Assembly (NCBI GenBank): GCA_020860245.1
Contig: JAJBUQ010000008.1
Span: 257,228-321,227, forward strand
Length of the DNA stretch: 64,000 bases
Reading direction: 5' to 3'
Origin: Rikenellaceae bacterium
GTDB lineage: Bacteria > Bacteroidota > Bacteroidia > Bacteroidales > Rikenellaceae
Each line of letters begins with the position of its first letter. Position 1 is the stretch's first letter. Positions 28,989 to 39,595 of the stretch are shown here, in pieces. The notes below the pieces were generated by a model. It searched no databases. It was not told the DNA's origin and saw only the letters and a program-made list of their open reading frames with translations. A program made the translations under genes and the position numbers.

Positions 28989-30029
28989 ATGAAAGAAATA
29001 GTTGTCAATATGATCGATAAAATAGAATCTTTATTGAAGGAAGCATCGGAATTCAGTGCTAAGAATACCGGCGAGATCGAAGAGTTCAGAATCAGAATGC
29101 TCGGAAAAAAAGGTTCGGTAACGCTCCTTTTCGATGAGTTCAAAACCATACCTGCCGAACAGAAAAAAGAACTCGGACAGAAGATCAACGCGCTGAAGAA
29201 CGCCGTTCAGCAGAAGATCGGGGAGCTGCGCAACTCGGCACTCTCCGACGGCGACATTGAAAAAATCGAGGATCCTACCAGACCGGGAACAAACGACCCC
29301 ATCGGTTCGCGGCATCCCATATCGCTGGTACGTAACGAGATAATAGATATATTCACAAGGCTCGGATATACCGTTGCGGACGGACCGGAGATCGAGGATG
29401 ATTGGCATGTATTCTCTGCTTTGAACTTCCCTCCGGAACATCCGGCGAGGGATATGCAGGACACGTTTTTTATCGAGAAGAATCCCGATATCCTCCTTAG
29501 AACGCACACGAGTTCCATTCAGGTCCGTGTAATGGAGAATCAACAGCCGCCTATCCGCGTCATTTGTCCGGGCAGAGTGTTCAGGAACGAAGCTATATCG
29601 GCTCGCGCGCACTGCATATTTCATCAGGTGGAAGGGCTTTATATAGACGAGAATGTAACGTTTGCAGACCTTAAACAGTCCATATTATACTTTGCAAAGG
29701 AGCTCTTCGGAGAGGACGCGGCTATCAGGCTCCGTCCTTCTTACTTCCCGTTCACGGAACCGTCGGCAGAAGTAGACATATCGTGCAATCTCTGCAGCGG
29801 CAAGGGATGTGCGGTTTGTAAGGGTTCGGGATGGCTGGAAATAATGGGCTGTGGAATGGTAGATACTAATGTGTTGGAATCGTGCGGAATAGACAGCAAC
29901 AAATATTCCGGATTCGCTTTTGGTATGGGTATTGAGCGTATATCCATGCTAAAATTCGGTGTTAAGGACCTACGGCTGTATTTCGAGAACGACCTGCGAT
30001 TTTTGAGACAGTTTGAATCGGTCATCTGA
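28989..30029 (+). CDS. pheS: Phenylalanyl-tRNA synthetase alpha subunit
   Basis: Catalytic subunit charging tRNA-Phe. 346 residues: N-terminal coiled-coil arm (about 1-90), then class II core with motif 2 GRVFRNEAISARAHCIFHQVEGL and motif 3 FAFGMGIERISMLKFGV. A cysteine cluster CNLCSGKGCAVCKGSGW lies between them, a variation seen in Bacteroidota PheS. pheT is not adjacent. The following gene starts 13 nt later, so pheS may be co-transcribed with the TPR gene. Confidence 0.96.
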   Translation: MKEIVVNMIDKIESLLKEASEFSAKNTGEIEEFRIRMLGKKGSVTLLFDEFKTIPAEQKKELGQKINALKNAVQQKIGELRNSALSDGDIEKIEDPTRPGTNDPIGSRHPISLVRNEIIDIFTRLGYTVADGPEIEDDWHVFSALNFPPEHPARDMQDTFFIEKNPDILLRTHTSSIQVRVMENQQPPIRVICPGRVFRNEAISARAHCIFHQVEGLYIDENVTFADLKQSILYFAKELFGEDAAIRLRPSYFPFTEPSAEVDISCNLCSGKGCAVCKGSGWLEIMGCGMVDTNVLESCGIDSNKYSGFAFGMGIERISMLKFGVKDLRLYFENDLRFLRQFESVI

Positions 30030-30042
30030 TATTGACCTGTAA

Positions 30043-31797
30043 ATGAAAATAAATAATTACATATTGATAATTGCCGTTCTGTTTGCGTTCGGTTCATGCC
30101 TTACCACAAGATCGGTTGTGAATAACTATACCGCAACTGAAGAGTATATTCTTCCCGGTGTGCCTGAAGGATACGACGACTCCATGGCTGCATCGTTTTA
30201 TTTCCAGAACGGGCTGAAAATGATGCTCATATACGGGGATTCCGTTAAGGCGATGGAGAATTACCGTAAGGCTCTGGAATATGATCCGGAACATTCCGCT
30301 ACTTATTATGAGATGGCTAACATACAGCAATTCAATAATATCGAGGAAGCCCTCGGATACAGCCGCAGTGCTAATAGTTATGAATACGGAAATTTGTGGT
30401 ACCGGATGCAATTGGGTCAGTTATTCATTCTGGGAGAAAAATACGATTCCGCGCTGGTGATCTACAATAATATCAGGGAGCTGGCACCGAATAATCCGGA
30501 CAATTACAGGTATTTGGCTGCGCTTCACGAACAGACAGGCGATATTAACCGAGCGATAGCGACGCTCGATACGGCAGAGATGAGGTTCGGTCCGGTAGAG
30601 AATATCATAACGTACAGAAGACTTCTTTTAATAAACGCGGGGCAGATAAACAGGGCTATCGAAGAATCCGAACGCATGGTTCTGAGTTTCCCGTACGACG
30701 AGAGGAATTACGTTATACTCGGTGAATTATACATGCAGACAGGCAGGGATTCCCTTGCTTACGACGCATTCCAGAAGGCTCTGGAGATAGATATGCACAG
30801 CATCGACGCCCTGGGGGCGCTGACGGACTATTATCTTCGCAGAAGGGATATAGAGAATTTCCTGCTCACGACTAAGAAAATTTTCGACTCGGACAGGATT
30901 CCTTCGGACATAAAGATCAATTTTTACAACGGAATAATTGCAAATTCTCCGTTATTCGTGGAATATTATATCAGAATATCCGAATTCATATCGACGCTTC
31001 TGATACGGCATCCGGGAGAGTACGAGGTGATGGATCTTTATGCCCACCATCTTCTCAAAACGGGTAATTTGGAGGAACCTGCGGCAATATATAAACAGAC
31101 GCTCGCGGACAGCGTAAGACTGGAAGCACTGAATATGATTATCGATCTGGAGCAATATCTGAACAGACCGGACTCGGTAGCTAAATATATGAATATCGCG
31201 TTGGCGAATTTTCCCGACGACCTGAATCTTTATTTCCGCAACAGTTACTTCGAGATGTCGCAAAAAAAGTATAAGGAAGCGGAAAAAACTCTCGAAAAGG
31301 CCCAGAAATACGCAGGAAACGATTCCCTGAAGAGTGCGATTTATTCCTCGATGGCGGACATCAGGTACAGCGAAGACAGTCTCAATTATAAACGCATTTA
31401 TCCGTTATACGACAAGGCGTTAAAACTGAATCCGGATAACATTTTGACTCTTAACAATTATAGCTATTACCTCTCCGTGGAGGGTCGGGACCTCGAACGG
31501 GCTCTCTCCATGATTGAACGGGTTATGGAGATCGAACCAGGCAATCCTGTCTACATCGACACCTACGGATGGATCCTGTACAAATTGGGGCGGTACGAAG
31601 AGGCAAAAAAAGTATTGCGGCAGGCGGTATCGCTCGACCCATACGGCAACGGGGAATTGTATTTCCACTATGCGGAGATACTGTTCGAGCTTAAAGAATA
31701 TTTTATGGCTTCTCTCTACTGGAGGAAGGCTCTGGAGAATGGTTACAATAAGGAAATAATTGAAGAACGGCTTAACACGGTTGATAACATGAAATGA
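30043..31797 (+). CDS. Tetratricopeptide-repeat lipoprotein
   Basis: 584-residue exported protein with lipobox FGSC (Cys about residue 19) and TPR units through the whole length, for example YRKALEYDPEHSATYYEMAN, AFQKALEIDMHSIDALGAL, and YDKALKLNPDNILTLNNYSY followed by ALSMIERVMEIEPGNPVYID. Likely a periplasmic scaffold. It is translationally coupled (ATGA overlap) to the EnvC-like gene, suggesting a shared role in cell-wall remodelling, which is inference. Confidence 0.88.
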   Translation: MKINNYILIIAVLFAFGSCLTTRSVVNNYTATEEYILPGVPEGYDDSMAASFYFQNGLKMMLIYGDSVKAMENYRKALEYDPEHSATYYEMANIQQFNNIEEALGYSRSANSYEYGNLWYRMQLGQLFILGEKYDSALVIYNNIRELAPNNPDNYRYLAALHEQTGDINRAIATLDTAEMRFGPVENIITYRRLLLINAGQINRAIEESERMVLSFPYDERNYVILGELYMQTGRDSLAYDAFQKALEIDMHSIDALGALTDYYLRRRDIENFLLTTKKIFDSDRIPSDIKINFYNGIIANSPLFVEYYIRISEFISTLLIRHPGEYEVMDLYAHHLLKTGNLEEPAAIYKQTLADSVRLEALNMIIDLEQYLNRPDSVAKYMNIALANFPDDLNLYFRNSYFEMSQKKYKEAEKTLEKAQKYAGNDSLKSAIYSSMADIRYSEDSLNYKRIYPLYDKALKLNPDNILTLNNYSYYLSVEGRDLERALSMIERVMEIEPGNPVYIDTYGWILYKLGRYEEAKKVLRQAVSLDPYGNGELYFHYAEILFELKEYFMASLYWRKALENGYNKEIIEERLNTVDNMK

Positions 31798-32996
31798 GCA
31801 TGAAGAGACTTATTCTCATACTACCAATTTTTTTTACGTATTTTTTACTATCCGCCCAAACGATAGATCAGCTTAAACAACAAATATCTCAGGCGGAACA
31901 AGAGATACGCCTTACCAACGACATTCTCAGCAAAACGCAGAAGGAGCAGTCTGTGAACAGCAATCAGCTATTATTGGTCAGGAATAACATAAATAACCGT
32001 AAATCTATTATTTCCAACCTCGACAAGCAAATCGGATTGATAAACGCTGACATAAGAGCCAAGTCCTCCTCGATTAACAACCTCGAAACAGAACTTAAGG
32101 AACTTAAGGAAGAATATTCGGAAATGATATACAATTCCTATAAGAACTATAAACTTAACAATTTCATGGCATTCCTCTTCGCATCCAAGGATTTTAACGA
32201 TATGACGCGAAGAGTATACTATATTAAGCGATATACCTCGATGCGGGAGCAGAAGGCAGTTTTAATCGATTCCCTTTCCAAGAGTTTGGAATTTGAAATA
32301 AACGATCTGCAATTCCAGAGAGCCTCTCTTGACAGCACGTTAAACGACCGCAACAGCGAACTTGCCAGATTGAATGCAGAGGAAAAAAATTACAGGAATA
32401 TAGATGCTACCCTGCGTACGCAAACAAAAAAATACAACGAAGAGATAAAGAGGAAGCAAAACGAGATTGCCCAAATTGAGAAAAAGATTCAGCAGCTCGT
32501 GGAAGAGGAGGCGAGAAAAGCCCAGGCGGCGGCAGCTGGAAGAACTGCGGCTGAGACTGAGGTCTTTGAGAAACTCACCGGCCAATTCACACAAAACAAG
32601 GGCAAACTCCCCTATCCCGTAACAGGGGGTGTAGTAATTGAAAAATTCGGTAAACACAAATCCCAACTCTCCAATCAGGTAGAAGTGGATAAACGGGGAA
32701 TTACTCTGGCAGGAACCAAAGGAGCGAATGTAAGAGCGGTATTTGACGGAGAGATAATGCTGGTATTCAGTATGGGTATCTGGAAGTTGAATGTGGCTAT
32801 CAATCACGGTAATTACGTTACCGTATACTCCAATCTGGGAAGCGTATCCGTCAAACAGGGAGATAAGGTAACCGGTAATGAAGTTATCGGAAAAATTTCC
32901 GAAGACGGAGACAATTTTACGATGGATTTATCTATTATGAGAACTGAGGGCAACAATAACATATGGCTGGATCCGGAACAATGGCTTAAACGATAA
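31794..32996 (+). CDS. EnvC-like murein hydrolase activator (coiled coil plus degenerate LytM)
   Basis: 400 residues: signal peptide (about 1-20), a long coiled coil (about 25-250) and a C-terminal M23/LytM domain. The metal-binding motifs are degenerate: the HxxxD site reads KRGIT and the final HxH region reads TMDLSI. This matches EnvC/NlpD-type proteins that activate amidases instead of cutting peptidoglycan themselves. The start overlaps the TPR gene stop; a second in-frame ATG at 31800 is possible. Confidence 0.88.
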   Translation: MSMKRLILILPIFFTYFLLSAQTIDQLKQQISQAEQEIRLTNDILSKTQKEQSVNSNQLLLVRNNINNRKSIISNLDKQIGLINADIRAKSSSINNLETELKELKEEYSEMIYNSYKNYKLNNFMAFLFASKDFNDMTRRVYYIKRYTSMREQKAVLIDSLSKSLEFEINDLQFQRASLDSTLNDRNSELARLNAEEKNYRNIDATLRTQTKKYNEEIKRKQNEIAQIEKKIQQLVEEEARKAQAAAAGRTAAETEVFEKLTGQFTQNKGKLPYPVTGGVVIEKFGKHKSQLSNQVEVDKRGITLAGTKGANVRAVFDGEIMLVFSMGIWKLNVAINHGNYVTVYSNLGSVSVKQGDKVTGNEVIGKISEDGDNFTMDLSIMRTEGNNNIWLDPEQWLKR

Positions 32997-33000
32997 ATAA

Positions 33001-33501
33001 ATGGAAAAATTTAAAGCGGGATGGAGTAATCAGGTCAGGATTATGACCATTGTAATGGGTATAATCTTGTTACTGTGTTTGGTAAGTTTCGGATCGCGGG
33101 CTTACTTGAATCCGACAAATTACAATGTGATATTCTGTTCTATACTGACAGTATTGATTCTTGCATTCGCAATAGGGTGCATAATATATTCTCCGCGTTA
33201 TCTTACCGTAGACAAAAATAATATCACGATAAAAAAATTATCGGGTAAAATAACGATTCCTGTTAATGAAATCACCACTATCGAGCGTAGGACGAATCTC
33301 GGATTCGATTCCAAAAAATTCGGCAGCGGAGGATTCTTCGGGTATAACGGATATTTTGTAAATGATGCCGTAGGTAGATACACCGGCTATGTTACCGATC
33401 AGCACAAGATTTTCTGGGTTATAACTCCGCGGAAAAAATATACTCTCAGCTGCGATGATCCGGACCGTTTTGTCTCTTTAGTTAAAAATTGTATCGGATA
33501 A
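33001..33501 (+). CDS. Membrane-anchored PH-domain protein
   Basis: 166 residues: two hydrophobic helices (about 14-33 and 43-64), then a bacterial PH-like domain with YLTVDKNNITIKKLSGKITI and the C-terminal helix DPDRFVSLVKNCI. Function unknown. It starts 4 nt after the EnvC-like stop and its stop codon overlaps the ybeY start by one base, so it belongs to that operon. Confidence 0.78.
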   Translation: MEKFKAGWSNQVRIMTIVMGIILLLCLVSFGSRAYLNPTNYNVIFCSILTVLILAFAIGCIIYSPRYLTVDKNNITIKKLSGKITIPVNEITTIERRTNLGFDSKKFGSGGFFGYNGYFVNDAVGRYTGYVTDQHKIFWVITPRKKYTLSCDDPDRFVSLVKNCIG

Positions 33502-33917
33502 TGATAAGATACTTTGCCGAAGAGTGTAATTTCAGTCTCAAGAACAAGCGGAAATTCAATAGATGGATAAAAGATACTGTTTCACGTGAAAACCGCGCAA
33601 CAGGCGATATTTCAGTGATTTTCTGTTCGGACGAATATCTGTTGGAGATAAACAGAAGGTATCTCGGGCACGACTATTTCACGGATATTATAACTTTCGA
33701 TTACGGCGACGGACACACGGTTTCCGGAGATTTATTTATAAGCGTGGATACCGTAAAAACAAATTCGGAAAAATTCGGTGCCGGTTTCGAAGAGGAACTT
33801 AACAGAGTGATAATCCATGGAATAATTCATCTTTGCGGATATAATGATAAATCGCTTGTGGAAGCAAAGATTATGAAAGAAAAAGAGAATTTTTACCTTT
33901 CTAAATTTCAAATTTGA
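33501..33917 (+). CDS. ybeY: YbeY, endoribonuclease / rRNA maturation factor
   Basis: Zinc-dependent RNase for 16S rRNA 3' maturation and ribosome quality control. About 138 residues from ATG 33501 (a TTG at 33489 is in frame but lies inside the previous gene). The conserved core reads RVIIHGIIHLCGYNDKS. Compared with the canonical HGxxHLxGYDH, the third metal-binding His is an Asp, a change I believe is usual in Bacteroidota. A parS-like sequence lies inside this gene. Confidence 0.92.
   Translation: MIRYFAEECNFSLKNKRKFNRWIKDTVSRENRATGDISVIFCSDEYLLEINRRYLGHDYFTDIITFDYGDGHTVSGDLFISVDTVKTNSEKFGAGFEEELNRVIIHGIIHLCGYNDKSLVEAKIMKEKENFYLSKFQI
33578..33593. other. parS-like ParB-binding site inside ybeY
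   Basis: TGTTTCACGTGAAAAC matches 14 of 16 positions of the near-universal parS consensus TGTTTCACGTGAAACA; both mismatches are at the right end. The core GTTTCACGTGAAA is perfect. Location inside a gene is normal for parS. Confidence 0.68.
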
Positions 33918-33920
33918 GTA

Positions 33921-35792
33921 ATGATTTTCGATTACGATATAATTGTTGTCGGAGGTGGACATGCAGGCTGCGAAGCAGCAGCGGCGGCGGCAAATATGGG
34001 TTCCAGGACACTTCTCATAACAATGGATATGGGTAAATTTGCCCAAATGTCGTGCAATCCGGCCGTAGGCGGCGTGGCCAAAGGACAGATAGTCCGTGAG
34101 ATCGACGCACTGGGCGGACAAATGGGGATTATAACGGATAAGAGTACTATTCAGTTCCGGATGCTCAATAGGTCTAAGGGTGCGGCAATGTGGAGTCCGC
34201 GGGCTCAGTGCGACAAACATAAATTCTCCGAAGAATGGAGGAAGTCGCTCGAAAACACCGAGAATCTGTATTTATGGCAGGACGCGGTAAACAAACTTAT
34301 AGTAAGAGACGGGAGGGTGTGCGGTGTGGTTACTGTAATGAAAGTGACATTCAATGCCAAAGCAGTTATTTTGACAAACGGCACATTTCTCAACGGACTC
34401 ATGCATATAGGGCGTCAAAGCACAGCAGGGGGACGCTCTGGGGATTCATCCTCATACGGACTTACCGAACAGCTGATCCAACTCGGATTCGAATCCGGCC
34501 GAATGAAGACAGGTACACCGGCAAGGATTGACGGCAGATCTATTGATTTCAGTAAACTGTCCCCTCAGCCGGGGGACGAAAATCCCAGCAAATTCTCTTA
34601 TTTGAACTCTTCCGAGCCTGTTAAGAATCAACTGCCCTGCTATCTTGTATACACGACTTCGGACGTGCACAGAGAATTAAAACAGGGATTTAAGGATTCT
34701 CCTCTTTTCAACGGAATAATTAAAGGAATAGGGCCGAGATATTGTCCGAGTATCGAAGATAAATTAAATACATTTGCAGGTAAGGATCAGCATCAGTTAT
34801 TTCTCGAACCGGAAGGAAGAGATACCAACGAGTATTATCTTAACGGTTTTTCCTCTTCCCTGCCTTGGGATATACAGATGAACGCTCTCCGGAAGATCAA
34901 AGGATTCGAAAATATTCAGATATATCGTCCGGGATATGCTATTGAGTACGATTACTTCCCTCCGACTCAACTTACCCATACACTCGAAACAAAAATTATA
35001 GAGAATCTCTATTTCGCCGGACAGATAAACGGCACGACAGGATATGAAGAAGCCGGAGCTCAGGGGCTTATATCGGGAATTAACGCACATCTTAAAATTA
35101 ACGGCAAAGAACCCTTCATATTAGGACGCGACGAGGCCTACATAGGAGTTTTGATCGACGATCTGGTAACTAAAGGTGTGGACGAACCATACCGTATGTT
35201 TACTTCCCGTGCGGAATACCGGATCCTTCTGAGACAGGATAACGCGGATTTGAGATTAACGGGAAGATCGTACGAGGTAGGGCTTGCGACTAAGGACAGA
35301 TTAGAAGAGGTAGAGGAAAAAGAAAAAAATATTAATGAGCTCATAGATTTCATAAAAAAAGAGAGTATTTCACCGGGAGAAGTGAATACATATTTAACCA
35401 ATATAAATTCATCCCCTATTACCCAAAAAAGAAAACTTTACGACATTTTATTAAGAAATAATGTTTACATAAAAGATTTATCCGAACACAAACCAACCCT
35501 AAGCAACTACCTGAATATCAACGCACTGACACAAGAAACCTTAGAAGTTGCCGAAATATTGATAAAGTACGGAGGGTATATCGAACGGGAAAAACAAGTA
35601 GCTGAAAAATTATTAAGGCTTGAAAATATCAAGATAAACCCGAATTTCGATTTCGATAAAATTAAATCTTTATCAATTGAATCGAGACAGAAGTTATCGA
35701 AAATACGCCCTTCTACCATAGGACAAGCCTCTCGGATACCGGGAGTTTCACCTGCCGATATAAATGTTTTATTAGTTTACTTCGGAAGATAA
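33921..35792 (+). CDS. mnmG: MnmG (GidA), tRNA uridine-34 carboxymethylaminomethyl enzyme
   Basis: FAD enzyme that with MnmE modifies U34 of several tRNAs. 623 residues: N-terminal dinucleotide-binding motif VVGGGHAGCEAAAAAANMG, the signature SCNPAVGGVAKGQIVREIDA, the second signature GQINGTTGYEEAGAQGL, and the helical C-terminal domain ending in PGVSPADINVLLVYFGR. Full length. It starts 3 nt after ybeY and is flanked by two parS-like sites, in line with the common position of gidA near replication origins. Confidence 0.98.
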   Translation: MIFDYDIIVVGGGHAGCEAAAAAANMGSRTLLITMDMGKFAQMSCNPAVGGVAKGQIVREIDALGGQMGIITDKSTIQFRMLNRSKGAAMWSPRAQCDKHKFSEEWRKSLENTENLYLWQDAVNKLIVRDGRVCGVVTVMKVTFNAKAVILTNGTFLNGLMHIGRQSTAGGRSGDSSSYGLTEQLIQLGFESGRMKTGTPARIDGRSIDFSKLSPQPGDENPSKFSYLNSSEPVKNQLPCYLVYTTSDVHRELKQGFKDSPLFNGIIKGIGPRYCPSIEDKLNTFAGKDQHQLFLEPEGRDTNEYYLNGFSSSLPWDIQMNALRKIKGFENIQIYRPGYAIEYDYFPPTQLTHTLETKIIENLYFAGQINGTTGYEEAGAQGLISGINAHLKINGKEPFILGRDEAYIGVLIDDLVTKGVDEPYRMFTSRAEYRILLRQDNADLRLTGRSYEVGLATKDRLEEVEEKEKNINELIDFIKKESISPGEVNTYLTNINSSPITQKRKLYDILLRNNVYIKDLSEHKPTLSNYLNINALTQETLEVAEILIKYGGYIEREKQVAEKLLRLENIKINPNFDFDKIKSLSIESRQKLSKIRPSTIGQASRIPGVSPADINVLLVYFGR

Positions 35793-35796
35793 TTAT

Positions 35797-35812
35797 TGTT
35801 CCACGTGGAACA
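35797..35812. other. parS-like perfect palindrome downstream of mnmG
   Basis: TGTTCCACGTGGAACA is a perfect 16-bp palindrome that differs from consensus parS by one symmetric base change (T to C and A to G), the same form found as parS in pseudomonads. It lies 5 nt after the mnmG stop, in a 43-nt gap before thiC. Confidence 0.75.
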
Positions 35813-35817
35813 TCTAA

Positions 35818-37374
<1,557 letters not shown>

Positions 37375-37395
37375 CTCATTCACAACATATTAGAA

Positions 37396-37435
37396 AAGAA
37401 ATAAAAAGAGAACTTAAGTTCTCTTTTTATTTCTT
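37396..37435. terminator. Bidirectional terminator, 40-bp perfect palindrome
   Basis: A perfect inverted repeat centred on CTTAAG between 37415 and 37416, with 20-nt arms ending in A5/T5 runs on both sides. It serves convergent thiC and glnS. The last codons and stop of glnS (37427-37429) lie inside the right arm. Confidence 0.9.
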
Positions 37436-39115
37436 GGATACTTTAGCCCATGTATCCTTTAGAGTAACCGTACGATTAAACACCGGTTTCTCCGGTGTAG
37501 AATTTTTGTCTTTACAAAAATATCCGAGTCTTTCAAATTGAAACTTATCCCCTACTTTCGAAGCGTATAAGGATGGTTCCACATAAGCTTCCACAACTTT
37601 CAATGAATCTGGATTAAGATTGTCTATAAACGATCCATCCTCTCCAACATTTTCCGGATTTTCCTTATCGAACAATCTATCGAATAACCTTACTTCAGCT
37701 ATTTTAGCCTCTTTTGCATTCACCCAGTGTATTATGCCTTTAACTTTTCTTCCGTCTGATGACCCGCCACCGTGCGACTGGTCGTCATAAGTGCAACGCA
37801 ATTCTATTATATTTTCATCTTTATCCTTTATAACCTCCTGACACTTAATTATATAAGAGTAACGCAACCTTACTTCGCCACCCGGTGACAGTCTGAAATA
37901 TTTTTTAGGGGGATTTTCCATAAAATCCTCCCGTTCAATATATAATTCACGCCCGAAGATCACTTCCCGTGTTCCTTCCGCAGAATCCTCAGGATTATTA
38001 ACACAATTGATTATCTCTGTTTTTTCCTCGGGATAGTTAGTAATAACGAGTTTTACCGGATCGAGAACAGCCATTCTCCGGAGAGCCCTCTTATTCAAAT
38101 CCTCTCTCACACAAAATTCGAGGAGACCAATATCTATTACATTATCTCTTTTAGCAACACCGACTTTTTCTGCGAACATTCTTATCGATTTAGGTGTATA
38201 TCCCCTTCTCCGCAAAGCCACTATCGTAGGCATACGGGGATCGTCCCATCCGGTAACATAATTTTCCTTGACGAGCTGCAGCAATTTCCTTTTACTCATC
38301 ACCGTATAATTAAGATTTAATCTCGCGAATTCATACTGGCGGCTGGGAAATATCTCCAAATTTTCGATAAACCAGTTATATAGAGGCCTGTGTACATCGA
38401 ATTCAAGTGTACAGATAGAATGTGTAACTTTTTCTATGGAATCGGATTCTCCATGAGCGTAATCATACATGGGATATATACACCATTGATTGCCTGTCCT
38501 ATGATGATCAGTATGAATTATACGGTACATTATAGGATCTCTCATAAGCATATTCGGATGGGACATATCTATTTTAGCCCTCAGTACCTTCTCTCCGTCT
38601 TTAAATTCTCCATTCTTCATTCTCCGGAACAGATCGAGATTCTCTTCGACCGAACGACTTCTGTAAGGACTCTCTTTGCCAGGAACAGTAACGGTACCGC
38701 GCGTTCCCCTTATTTCTTCCTGCGACTGGTCATCGACGTAAGCAAGACCTCTATAAATCAGTTTTTCAGCCCAGTCGTACAGTTGACCGAAGTAATCGGA
38801 TGCGTAATATTCCCCAGCCCAATCGAATCCGAGCCATTTTACATCTTCCTTAAAGGAATCCACATATTCCGTATCTTCCTTAACAGGATTAGTATCATCG
38901 AATCTTAAATTACACTTACCCGAGTATTTCTCAGCAAGCCCGAAATTTAAACATATAGACTTTGCATGGCCGATATGGAGATAACCATTAGGTTCAGGGG
39001 GAAAACGGGTTACAATTTGTTTAAGTCCGTTCTTAATATCCTGCTCTATTATCTCCTCTATAAAATTAAGGGATTCTTTATGGCAATCCTTAACATTTCC
39101 TGTATCCTTATCCAT
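37427..39115 (-). CDS. glnS: Glutaminyl-tRNA synthetase
   Basis: Class Ic synthetase of 562 residues charging tRNA-Gln directly. HIGH motif in [17 protein letters not shown] near residue 45; KMSKS-type loop as [11 protein letters not shown] near residue 270; C-terminal anticodon-binding barrels with [17 protein letters not shown]. Family is widespread in Bacteroidota. Its 3' end runs into the palindromic terminator. An exact TATATTTG box lies 20 nt upstream of its ATG. Confidence 0.96.
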   Translation of the reverse strand: MDKDTGNVKDCHKESLNFIEEIIEQDIKNGLKQIVTRFPPEPNGYLHIGHAKSICLNFGLAEKYSGKCNLRFDDTNPVKEDTEYVDSFKEDVKWLGFDWAGEYYASDYFGQLYDWAEKLIYRGLAYVDDQSQEEIRGTRGTVTVPGKESPYRSRSVEENLDLFRRMKNGEFKDGEKVLRAKIDMSHPNMLMRDPIMYRIIHTDHHRTGNQWCIYPMYDYAHGESDSIEKVTHSICTLEFDVHRPLYNWFIENLEIFPSRQYEFARLNLNYTVMSKRKLLQLVKENYVTGWDDPRMPTIVALRRRGYTPKSIRMFAEKVGVAKRDNVIDIGLLEFCVREDLNKRALRRMAVLDPVKLVITNYPEEKTEIINCVNNPEDSAEGTREVIFGRELYIEREDFMENPPKKYFRLSPGGEVRLRYSYIIKCQEVIKDKDENIIELRCTYDDQSHGGGSSDGRKVKGIIHWVNAKEAKIAEVRLFDRLFDKENPENVGEDGSFIDNLNPDSLKVVEAYVEPSLYASKVGDKFQFERLGYFCKDKNSTPEKPVFNRTVTLKDTWAKVSKK

Positions 39116-39595
39116 AACCGCATATTAATTCCCGCAAATATAATTATTTAGCTCTGAATCTTCACTATTTCGTATCAAATTGAAGGTTAATAAAATTATG
39201 TTCAAAACCTATCGTTATACATACAATAATAGTGTTAAAAGAATTTAACAATCTACCAGTAGAAAAGTTGTAAAATGCGGTTTGGTATATGTATATATAA
39301 AGTAATCTCAATATCAAAAAAATGTATGAATTTAAACTGAGAATAAATTAACATACATCTTAACTTTAATTAATATAAAAGAGATGGAAATTTTATATAG
39401 ACAACATTTATCAACCGATGTTTATAAATAAAATTAAATCCTCTTTTTTACTGTTTTACGGAAATTATTCATGTCGATAAATTGTTTTTAGTACATTAAT
39501 TACGAAATTTGCAAGAACAATAGTAATTATTTATAAACCTTACTAACGGGTATTATTATTACTATTAAATTATTCTTATTTAAAGATATTATTAA
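39116..39595. other. A+T-rich gene-free region with degenerate DnaA-box-like sites
   Basis: 480 bp between divergent glnS and nadA, about 80% A+T by eye (one counted line was 78%), the longest internal gap in the window. It holds no credible open frame. Sites near the DnaA box TTATCCACA are: minus-strand TTATCGACA at 39472-39480 (8/9), TTATACATA at 39215-39223 (7/9), TTATCAACC at 39408-39416 (7/9) and minus-strand TTATAAACA at 39419-39427 (7/9). Such near-matches are expected by chance in A+T-rich DNA, so an origin role is only a hypothesis. It also contains both promoters of the flanking genes. Confidence 0.3.
39135..39142 (-). promoter_or_regulatory. -7 promoter element for glnS
   Basis: TATATTTG on the minus strand, 20 nt upstream of the ATG at 39115. 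No clear -33 TTG found. Confidence 0.5.
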
